A DNA stretch of 64,000 nt from Echinarachnius parma (lineage: Eukaryota > Echinodermata > Echinoidea > Clypeasteroida > Echinarachniidae). A program made the translations under genes and the position numbers. The notes below the pieces were generated by a model. It was not told the DNA's origin and ran no database searches. It saw only the letters and a program-made list of their open reading frames with translations. The stretch is taken from positions 38,038 through 102,037 of the forward strand of contig JBAMJV010010538.1 in NCBI GenBank assembly GCA_037951105.1, written 5' to 3'. Positions 55,721 to 64,000 of the stretch are shown piece after piece (position 1 is the first letter of the stretch; each line of letters begins with the position of its first letter).

Positions 55721-56248
55721 AAGAATAGTTAGATCAGCAGTTGCTGTCTTACATTTAATTTCATTACTTAGGTATTGTGACTGTTGTCTGCACACTGCCC
55801 ATAAAATATTGTCAATATCTTCAATTCACTTGACAGTACATCAAGATTACAATATAGGTCTGGAAAAGCAATGGGTAAATTTCAAATTACTATCCAATGT
55901 TGTTACTATTTATGCAGCAATGTTTGACTTAACAACTTTTAGGCAAATATTATTTTTTTCACAATATCATACAAAAGATCTTGTAAATTTATATAAAAGC
56001 ACCTACCTACATTTCCCCTAAACCGATACCCTGTCCTAATATATTGCAGAGCTGTTCTTTTTCTCATTTTACTCACATAAACAAACAAACACACACACAC
56101 ACATACATACATACACACACACATTTATGAACAAACATACATGCACAAGCCCACCCCAGTATTGCATACAGATTTATATATCAATAGGCTATCCCTCTAT
56201 CCTTTCTTCAATATTGATAATTCCTAATAATGTTTTTTTTTTTTGGAG

Positions 56249-56344
56249 AACAACAAGCCTCCCTCCCTCTTCTATCACGGGCGGGCGGCGAGTGCCAGGC
56301 CAGAGGATGAATCAAAGATATCAACGGGCAAGAGTGAAAAGGAC
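56249..56344 (+). CDS. Candidate internal coding exon, gene unknown
   Basis: After a 14-base T run and GGAG, an open stretch reads NNKPPSLFYHGRAASA then RPEDESKISTGKSEKD (32 codons), ending directly at GTAAGT (56345-56350), a strong donor. A second possible acceptor (CAACAAG) three codons later keeps the same frame. The exon is clearly GC-richer than its flanks, and the charged Glu/Lys/Ser-rich peptide reads as cytoplasmic linker or tail. Entry and exit are both phase 0, compatible with splicing to 63301. I do not recognise the protein. Against it: only one exon of context, no homology known to me, and chance open stretches of this length are common. Confidence 0.4.
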
Positions 56345-57159
56345 GTAAGTCCATTTTGGGCTAAATTGAATACTGCATGTACTATCTTGTAGGATGGAGC
56401 CTTCTTAAATGCTTTGCCAAATTTTCTGATTTAGTAAGTATTTATAATTTTGGGAATATCAATCATTTTAAACAAAATGAGAGAGCTAAATTGGGTTTCT
56501 ACAATGATCGCGAATTGTAAGTTCACGTGATTATCACCAAAGTACCAACAAATGACTTTGTGCCCTTCTCTTCCTCAACTTATGATACAAAATTCGGGGG
56601 GAATTCAATCAATTGGCTTCCTCCTAACAAACAACCGTGGCCATGCGCAAGCCCTTGAAACAAACAATATGAAATACAATATATCAAAACAACCGCAAAA
56701 TGAAAATGATGGTGCAATATGTGTACTCAATGCATGCTCATACGGTATATATTTATCTTCTTAGATCGCAGGGCAAAGTAGATGAGATAAATAAAAACAG
56801 TTTCAATATATGAAAATATTTGTATATATGCAATATATTTTTTTCAAAGTTCATATTGAAATATTGCAATGAAGTGATGTAAATATTACTGAACATAATT
56901 TCTTACATTTGTTTTGTACACATTTGCAAAGAAGCCGACTTACTTTGCAGTATTGAAAATGAACTGTGGAAGCTAGACAGTATTAACATTTTGATGCGTC
57001 TAATTGTCTAATGGTTCTAACACCAATCTCTACAAAATGGTCCCTCGTAATCGTTCCCTTGTAAATCATACAAGCCTGCAAAAAGTTCATGTACATGTAA
57101 ACCATTAACGTGTGATTATACCTCATGTAATTCAATCCCTGACACAGAAATTTGCATTG

Positions 57160-57310
57160 CTCACATATGATGGAGCGATTGCATAATTACGTGAATTATT
57201 GCTAATTAGACGTGTCAAACCCGCTCAACCTGATACAGCAACAGTCCCACGCTGACATTAGCAACGGGGCCTTGTAACATTTCGCTCCCTTAATCTAATT
57301 GGCCTTGGAC
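57160..57310. promoter_or_regulatory. Candidate regulatory stretch with clustered TAATTA sites
   Basis: TAATTA at 57184, GAATTATTG at 57193 and CTAATTAG near 57202 within 30 bases, then TTAATCTAATTGG (CCAAT reversed) near 57290. Unique DNA between repeat-rich flanks. Tight clustering of Antp-class homeodomain cores suggests an enhancer; inference only. Confidence 0.3.
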
Positions 57311-57919
57311 CGTGTCGCTGTCTTCGTAATTTTCGCGATACATATTTCTATCCTGCTTGCTCATACTCTCAAGAACTAGGCCTATGCATGCTACAAAGAA
57401 AAGAACAAGAATTTGTACAAGCCACAGCCGGACGGCCAATCACGCCGGCCGTTTAAACAGCTAGCCAAAACACGAGATAGATCATCCTTAATTGCGTCGG
57501 TATTCGCGCGGTCGTCTGTCACAAAATCAAGGTCCTTGTAAATGTGCAGGTTTATGGGAAGCGACACGGGTTATGGCACCCAAAATATGTATGGTGCACA
57601 TGTACTCCCGAACAACAAGTCCTGACTGACTTAACATGTCAACGGCCTTAGGCCATTCCAAACACACTTTAAGATGGGAAAAGGTTTCCCGACCTACATA
57701 TCTGCGTTATTACTTAACATATATGTATGATGGGACATTACTGTATTCGTAATTAAAGATGATCTGTATTTACCTAGATCTATGTTTATTAAATAGTATG
57801 CAGCGTATACTCTGTACAAGTATCTAGTTTATATTTGGTAACTTTAATAGTCTTTGGCAAAATATTGTCAAGATCAAGATGAATCAGATACATAAATTCT
57901 ATAATCTGAATTTAACATC

Positions 57920-57962
57920 CCCCCCACCCCCCCCCACCCCCCCCCCCCCCCCCCGCCCCCCC
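57920..57962 (+). repeat. Interrupted poly-C block
   Basis: C runs separated by single A, G or T bases over about 43 bp. Confidence 0.92.
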
Positions 57963-58055
57963 TCGCCCAAAATGATGATCATATCATAATATTACCATCA
58001 GTAATCTTTCAGCATGCACAACTAGATCTGACTTTGTATGAAGGAACTGTATTAC

Positions 58056-58140
58056 CCCATTAAAAACTGTAACAGTAAAACAAATATTCTCCATCAACCG
58101 AGTCTAAGTATTTTGGGGACCCGTCCTGAACAGCGTATTT
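58056..58140 (-). mobile_element. TTAACCC mini-element, reversed and diverged
   Basis: AATATTCTCCATCAACCGAG, GTATTTTGGGGACCCGTCCT, then GAACAGCGTATTTAAC. Confidence 0.5.
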
Positions 58141-58373
58141 AACAATCAGTCTAGTTAGTACACTACTACTACTATGGAGTTGTGACAGGGCAAGATACAA
58201 ATCTACTTATCTAGGTTGTCAAATTACCATGGACTCATCTGGTCTGGTCAAAGCAATAAACCGGTATGTAGGCACCGAGGCAGCCCGGGCTAAAGGTTTA
58301 TGCACTATTACCAAGCTTTATCTACCAATTTCGGGGCGACGGGAGAGCCATAGACAAACATACACAAAATGCA

Positions 58374-58466
58374 TTAACCCACTAAATCTTTGAGTACCTG
58401 GTTGACCCACATGTCATTAACGCTATGGCACTTGTGAGGGTTGACATCTTGGGAGTCAACGGGTTA
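58374..58466 (+). mobile_element. TTAACCC mini-element, GTACC/TGACCC subtype
   Basis: TTAACCCACTAAATCTTTGA at the left, CTTGGGAGTCAACGGGTTAG at the right; ACGCTATGGCACTTGTG in the centre matches 50211-50301. Confidence 0.65.
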
Positions 58467-59480
58467 GTAAAGTATCTCGGAGTAAGGATTCAAATGTGAT
58501 TTCCCCATGCCACGTTAACAGGGGCATTAAGAATTTTAATGATGCCATTTAGGGCTCCTTCTCCTCTCCTCTCGTCTCGATCGTCTCTCGACTCGCCTCT
58601 CGGTCAGAAAGATCTGGACGCACCAAGAATTGATGGAGCAATTTTGTTAGGGAATGATAATATATAGATGAGAAGAATTGGTCAGGGAGAGAAAGATGTC
58701 AGGAAAAAGAACGAGAAGATAAGCAAACTTAGAGACAAAAAAAAGAAGAAATCTATCTCTTAAATCTGTATCCTCCTCTCTTTCTCTCTTCTAATGCATG
58801 CTTCTTCTTTTCTTTTTGTTTTGGCTTATCTCCACATGGTTGGTTCTGAGGTCCATTATATTCATGCCAAATTTCCTGTCCACTTAAATCCTCATTCACC
58901 AAAAATTTGCCCTTCCTATTCGAGCTAGCCGGGAAACTGATGAATCAAATAGTATTTGGTTCATCTGCGTTTCAATCAAAACTGACCCTCAGATTATAAA
59001 TTATAGATAGTGCAATGAATAGCTACAAAATGATAACTGTAATTCCAGTTCAATGTTAAGGTATATACAATGCATTTTCCCGTTTGCTTTAAAATGTAAA
59101 ATACTGTTGTTGCCTACAGTTGCCTATAGGAAAATGACTTCATATCTAAACCAGATTTGATGTATGGCGGCTCCTTTAGGCATTTTGGGAGCTAAAATGG
59201 CTCGAGCCCCCATGTTTTTTTTTTGCAAGGGCTATTTTTTTCACTGCTTTGACTGCATACATATATGATACACATGTATGCATTATAAAGGTCTTATGAA
59301 TGTCAAAAGCAATAATTACAATTGAGACCTTAATGATTATACAGTTCTTTAAAAAAGATCAGGTTTAATTCACTACAGCTTAACCTTCTCGCCAATGTAC
59401 AAGTTAGAACTTGTACAAGTATAGATCTGTAACTCAATCAGTGATGTGCCTGAAAAACTATCCCCAGCCATATCTGTCTT

Positions 59481-60050
59481 GATCAAATCAGCATGGTGGA
59501 GACCTCTAGAGATATTTCTACTGATGTAATGAACTAATGATCAACAGAACTTTTAGCCGATGTCATGTGTGACTTTACGATGTTCATCCTTCATTACCTG
59601 TGCACAGTAAATAGGGGATCAGCTAAAAGTGCCAAGACCTCTTGATATATTTCTACAGAGAAAAGTCTCAACGCACATTTTTTTGGCTGATCTGTCAATC
59701 ATCGTCAATAAGCATGTGTGACTTAGTGTTCATACGTCAATATAAGGGATCAGCAAAATGGATGTAGACCATTATTTGTACTGAGAGAAGGAAGTACCAA
59801 GGCAACTTTTCGCTGATGTCATTATCATTAAGCATGTGTGGTATGGCACTCATTGCTCATTACCTGCAGAGGGTACATGGAGGTGAGAAAAAAATATAGG
59901 GATCAGCTAAAAGTGTCAAGACCTCTTTGAGATAATGAGAGAAGCTTGAATCAGCATCACTACTATTTGCTGATGTCATTCATTATCATAAGGCATGTGT
60001 GGCTGAGTGACACAATCCTTCATTATAAGGGATCAGCTAAACGTGTCAAC
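59481..60050. repeat. Five-start diverged tandem repeat of about 130-153 bp
   Basis: GGGATCAGCTAAAAGTGTCA-like starts near 59481, 59618, 59748, 59900 and 60030. Each is followed by AGACCTCT, GCTGATGTCAT and GCATGTGTG(A/G) blocks. Confidence 0.88.
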
Positions 60051-60389
60051 ATGGGATAGGTGAGATGAAGGGGGAATTAGACGAACGAGGGGAAGGAGAC
60101 GAAACATAAAGTGGACAATCAACAGACGAAACGGGATGGGAATAATTATAACCGTGTGTCATGACATTTTATATCTGGACATACTCTTTTATCCTCCAAT
60201 AGATGATGATACTGGGGTGTAAATGATAGGTCCGTTCTCTGATTCCAAGATCTTCAACTGAAATGCCCAAAGGGCACGGGGGTGGCGAAAATGACCCAGT
60301 TTCTTGGACTCAACACTTCACTTGGTATATATTTGAATTTAACATGGATGGGCAGCCCCTATTTGTGAAATAGGTCTCATTGAACAGCA

Positions 60390-60610
60390 CACCAAATTCA
60401 CAAATTTAACACTGGCCCAGTGTTCTGGGCACATTAAAAATAAGATGTGGGCTACCAAATTTCATTGATGCTTTAATCTAACTGGCCCTAATTGGCAACT
60501 AGATCTATATTATATAACAGAATTTGAAATGTTTTTCTTTGTTTGGGGGCACAAGAATTCTTGCTTTGACATGGCCAACTGGGCCAGTAGGGAAAAAAGA
60601 TGATTTCTAA
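60390..60610. mobile_element. Possible word-repeat element, CTGGCC type
   Basis: CACTGGCCCAGTGTTCTGGG, AACTGGCCCTAATTGGCAAC and GGCCAACTGGGCCAGTAGGG repeat the word CTGGCC/GGCCAG in both orientations, as in the other word-repeat elements. Ends not resolved. Confidence 0.4.
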
Positions 60611-61120
60611 GACAAAGAAATATGGGAATTTATGATTTACACATAAATTAATAATAGACAGGTGATAAGTGAAAGGGAATGCCACAAGAAGCATTAGTTA
60701 CACATGTGTCTATTGTGCTAAAGTTGAACAAAGTTCAAATTCTGTTGTTTTTTTCCTTAATCCTTCTCCACTTTCGTCATATTAGTAAACTCATCTGCCC
60801 CCTTGTTCCATGAGTGAACCCCAGTGCTCCCAATGCTCCCCTGGGGGTTTCAAACAAGCTCCACTTTCAGCCTGATCTATAAAATTGTAAGTATGATTAT
60901 GAAAACAAATCTGATGGCGTTCACAGATTGACCATTATCATTAATGCATTACACATCATAATTTCATTTTAACTGATCTACATATTTAACATCATTCACA
61001 AAACCAAAAGGTATTAGTGCAGATATGTACTTTCATTTCAGCCTGGAATTTAAGTGACAAAAACTTTAAGTGACATTTACAAGAACAAGAAAGCGAGTGA
61101 CAAATATGTAATATATTTTC

Positions 61121-61195
61121 TTAACCCTTTCAGGACTGGTCCCAAAATTCTTGGGCTGGTTTCTAATGAATGGAGTATTTATGTTACACTACCAC
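61121..61195 (+). mobile_element. TTAACCC mini-element, left part
   Basis: TTAACCCTTTCAGGACTGGT, CCCAAAATTCTTGGGCTGGT and GAATGGAGTATTTATGTTAC. The right end is not found; CCCTAACCCTAAA follows, then the hAT MITE. Confidence 0.6.
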
Positions 61196-61209
61196 CCTAA
61201 CCCTAAATT

Positions 61210-61391
61210 CAGTGGCGTAGCTACGGGGGGGCACGGGGGGGGGGGCCTGTGCCCCCCCCCCAATAATTTTGAAAAAACAATAAAAAACATAAGAGGCCAT
61301 TTTTTGAAAAAACAAAGTAATACATAAGGTGTGCCCCCTCCCCAATAATTTTGCGTGCCCCCCCAATCAGTCCGACCACGCTACGCCACTG
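61210..61391. mobile_element. hAT-type MITE with perfect 8-bp target duplication
   Basis: CAGTGGCGTAGCTACGGGGG at the left, CCACGCTACGCCACTG at the right. CCTAAATT flanks both sides exactly (61202-61209, 61392-61399). Internal order GGGGGGGCACGG, CAATAATTTTGAAAAAACAA, GTGCCCCCTCCCCAATAATT, CAATCAGTCCGACC is the same as in 13083-13286. Good reference copy. Confidence 0.95.
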
Positions 61392-61491
61392 CCTAAATTG
61401 GTCTTCAAAGGGTTTCCGTGAGGAACATTAACACACTACCTTACACGTTAGTAGAAGCCAAATGTTTATCATGTACCCATATCAAAAGAGA

Positions 61492-61576
61492 TTAACCTGT
61501 TCCCTAAGTAGATTTTACAATTCCCATATAGTTAATTAATACAGGACCCACCGGGTTCCTGTAGGCAATGGGTTAA
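61492..61576 (-). mobile_element. TTAACCC mini-element, ACCAGGTTCC subtype, intact
   Basis: TTAACCTGTTCCCTAAGTAG at the left, CCTGTAGGCAATGGGTTAAC at the right, with CAATTCCCATATAGTTAATT and CAGGACCCACCGGGTTCC inside. Confidence 0.75.
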
Positions 61577-61599
61577 CAAAGACAGTTGCATTCTAGCAG

Positions 61600-63130
61600 T
61601 CTTGCGTGATTTAGCGATGAGTGATTCTAACAAATGGTGACAGCCAAGACAAAGAAATGACCATTTACGATTTACACATTCAATGATAGACAAGGAATAC
61701 CACAAGAAGAAGGGCAGTATGATTTACACAGAGAGATGATAAAATGAGATATGAGATAAAGAGAGTTGCAGATAAGACATGTAAGAGGGGAATTATCACA
61801 GAGATGGGGAGAGGACCGGGCCAGGGGGTGTGTGGTAGGACCCTCTACTGGGACAAAGGGGTCGAGTGACACCCACGTGGGTGCAGAAAATTTTCGGACC
61901 ACGGCCTGTCCAAATATGGGAATGCCATTAATGTAAAAACCAGGGTGGATTCTACTGCTGGCAGACTAGTTTAAAGTGTACAATGTACTTCCTTGCAAGT
62001 TCACGTAAGGTCGGGCCTGCATTTCTGTGAGGCCTTCTTTTGTTGCACCGAAATATAGGCCTACTATATAGGACTCAAAGTGTGCAGTATAAGGAGGCAA
62101 TAATAACAATAATAAAGGGATCTCTTTCATTTTCTGCACTACTTCTGCAGATGCCCAAATATGTGATAAAAACAGATGGCAGGGTATAGTTTGGACAAAA
62201 TGACAAACATTCTTGTCTGGTGCATGTCCATGTTTGTTTTATTGTACATGTACATGTGTATATGCCTCCCCCACCCATCCAGCACCCCCTGGTCCTTTAA
62301 CCTTGGCCTCTATAAATTATTCCTCATCTTGAAAGAAAATCAGAATATTTGAGTGCCTGTATGAACTTTTATCAAGTTGAACTTACTACACCATGCTCAT
62401 ATATACATACAGCTGGCTACTGTATTATTTATAAGATCTATCTATTCACCCTTCCACTTGTAATACTCCTCCCGAGTCCTGGCTTTAAATAATAGCAATT
62501 AGCAGCCAAGTCCACAATTTAGTGTTTATGTTTATTTTCAAAGATATCATTTGGAATGAGTTGAAAAACACTGTTAAAAATTCAACTAATCCCCCATACA
62601 AAAACATGTAAAGTCAATATGAGGGCCTGAGCATGAGCTTTTGATTCTATAGGCATAACTCTTCTGAACATTAATTGTAGAAAATGTATTTCATGGGTTC
62701 ATGCCCAATTTACCTTGCCTCTCTGCACAATTTATGTCCCCATTGGAGCCTTAATGGAAGATGAATTACCACAAAGATGGCTCAAATAAGTATACATATG
62801 GAATTTATATCTTTATGATCAATATACAGTAGGTGAAAGTAAAAGACAAATATACCCATGGATGTATGCATATGAGAGAAAGAGAGAGGGGAGGGGGGGA
62901 GGGTGGGAGGGGAGGGGGGAGGGGGAGGTCAATATATATGGTAGGGTGAATTGTTCCCTCTTGCACATCCACTCACTTATTTCTATTCCTTTTTTTGTAT
63001 TACTTGTATCTTTGTCTAAATTGAAATACATAAAGTATCTTTAAATTGAAATGCAGAGTCACATGGACAACACCAAAGTACACCGGCTCATTTATTTCAT
63101 CTTATGAGCACTATTGCAATATATTTAAAG
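61600..63130. other. Spacer with a GA-rich block
   Basis: 62880-62930 is G- and A-rich (GAGGGGAGGGGGGAG words). 61790-61910 is GC-richer with open frames on both strands but no supported splice signals. No gene called. Confidence 0.4.
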
Positions 63131-63133
63131 GAA

Positions 63134-63197
63134 TTTAATTTGATTTCATGTTGTAGCCCCCCTCCCCCTCCTTTATAAATTACTGGCCACACCACTG
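63134..63197. mobile_element. Right-end fragment of the CAGTGGCGTAGC MITE family
   Basis: TAGCCCCCCTCCCCCTCC, AATTACTGGCCACACCACTG. Left part missing. Confidence 0.5.
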
Positions 63198-63300
63198 CAC
63201 AGTGGTACTTCAGACAGCTCTACATGTATGTGTATGTAAGTTGTATGTCCCTCTCCCCCGCGCCAACTGACTGCCATTTCTCCGTCCATTTCTTGTTCAG

Positions 63301-63363
63301 ATATTACCTTCTTTGCCGACGGACGACGAAGCTGAAGATGACGCTAATACTGAATGCACTTAA
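63301..63363 (+). CDS. Candidate terminal coding exon, gene unknown
   Basis: A pyrimidine-rich tract (CATTTCTCCGTCCATTTCTT, then GTTCAG) ends in AG at 63299-63300. It is followed by exactly 20 sense codons, ILPSLPTDDEAEDDANTECT, and TAA (63361-63363). The peptide is acidic and low in AT-rich codons, unlike chance translation of the flanks. Phase 0 at the acceptor agrees with the phase-0 donor at 56344, so the two could belong to one gene; the intron would be about 7 kb. Such a tail would suit the cytoplasmic end of a membrane or signalling protein, but no family is recognised. The short length is the main weakness. Confidence 0.42.
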   Translation: MLPSLPTDDEAEDDANTECT

Positions 63364-63574
63364 CTTTCTCTCCCCCCTGATTTAAATGGGTTCCAGCCTC
63401 CTACCGGGGCTTTTACAATTTAGAGATTTTGGGAATCAAGAAATGATACGGTGATTGCCTTTATGGCGAGATACCACTCTGGTGGAGAGTTGATGAAGCT
63501 TCTTCTTTTTTTTAAGGAAAAAGAGAAGTTTGAATAATTTGTGTCCACTTTTGTCCGTATTTTGTTGTTCTCTT

Positions 63575-63605
63575 CTTCTCCCCCCCCCCCCCCCCCCCCC
63601 CCATT
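63575..63605 (+). repeat. Poly-C run
   Basis: About 21 C at 63581-63601. Confidence 0.95.
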
Positions 63606-63737
63606 TTGCATTTAACCTAGATAGTTAAGTGCGTAGAAATGGCAAAAACTGTGGGTTGGTGAATCAACCATCCTAAGGCTTATAGATTTAGGATGTCATT
63701 CTTGATGGTTTGCATTTACTTTTATGATCCTATTTAC

Positions 63738-63950
63738 GTTTGTGTGTGTGTGTATGTGTAATGAGTGCTTGTATGAGTATGTCTCTGTATGTTTGTGTGT
63801 ATGTAGGTGTGTATGTGCATACCAGCACAGTCAAACTCAATTACCCTGTCACAGTTACTGTAAATAGAGTCGTGAAGAAAGCATGTCACAAGTGTTGGGG
63901 TCAGAATGTTTTTTTTTTCTTCATGTGGGGGGGGGGGGGGGGGGGGGTTC
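63738..63950. repeat. TG-rich microsatellite and a terminal poly-G run
   Basis: TGTGTG/TATGTG-rich to about 63820, unique sequence, then about 21 G near 63927-63947. Confidence 0.88.
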
Positions 63951-64000
63951 TATGGATCTTCGTCATGTTTTGAAAGAATACAAACTACTGAATGTTTATA

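Overview
This is a metazoan nuclear window: AT-rich, gene-poor and dense in small inverted-repeat transposons, tRNA-derived SINE sequence, microsatellites and poly-G/poly-C runs. The style (TTAA-flanked miniature elements, hAT MITEs with poly-G/C next to CAGTGGCGTAGC ends, a SINE body that reads like those of marine deuterostomes) suggests a marine invertebrate deuterostome, perhaps an echinoderm such as a sea urchin. That assignment is inference; nothing in the window proves it. There is no sign of an operon, phage, CRISPR array or plasmid.

Genes. Two terminal exons are recognisable. At the left edge, on +, lies the last coding exon of a nine-transmembrane TM9SF1-like protein (386-587), ending in a KxD tail. 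Two broken copies of the same exon sit upstream of it in the intron (about 80-147 and 237-290). On -, at 20896-21238, lies the last coding exon of an RBM24/RBM38-like RNA-binding protein. Its RRM exons were not found and probably lie beyond the right edge. The two genes are convergent, so 588-20895 holds their 3' ends and intergenic DNA. Two further + strand exon candidates, both phase 0, are at 56249-56344 and 63301-63363 (ending in TAA). They may belong to a third, unidentified gene running left to right.

Repeats. 588-9930 is a mosaic of nested miniature elements: a CRE-bearing duplication, a long-TIR element filled with GATATC palindromes, Harbinger-like MITEs with TAA/TTA target duplications, a pogo-like element with a Harbinger insert, and a TTAA family with several more copies to 13.7 kb. 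10.2-14.6 kb holds the large TTCG and CAT arrays. 14.6-20.4 kb is AT-rich and nearly element-free. 21.3-55 kb mixes short tandem arrays (2-4 diverged copies, 70-210 bp period) with many roughly 75-100 bp elements beginning TTAACCC. hAT-type MITEs with 8-bp target duplications recur at 13, 18, 24, 39, 41 and 61 kb.

The most unusual content is (i) the swarm of TTAACCC mini-palindromes; (ii) a set of elements with unlike sequence but the same design, in which one short word (GGGCAAGT, TGGCCAC or TAGCCCC) recurs in both orientations between CAGGG-like ends; one carries a 12-bp and one a 7-bp target duplication; (iii) a three-unit array carrying a YY1-like CGCCATTTTG site in each unit; and (iv) partial duplications of the TM9SF1 terminal exon. 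All coordinates were read by eye; edges of diverged repeats are approximate.
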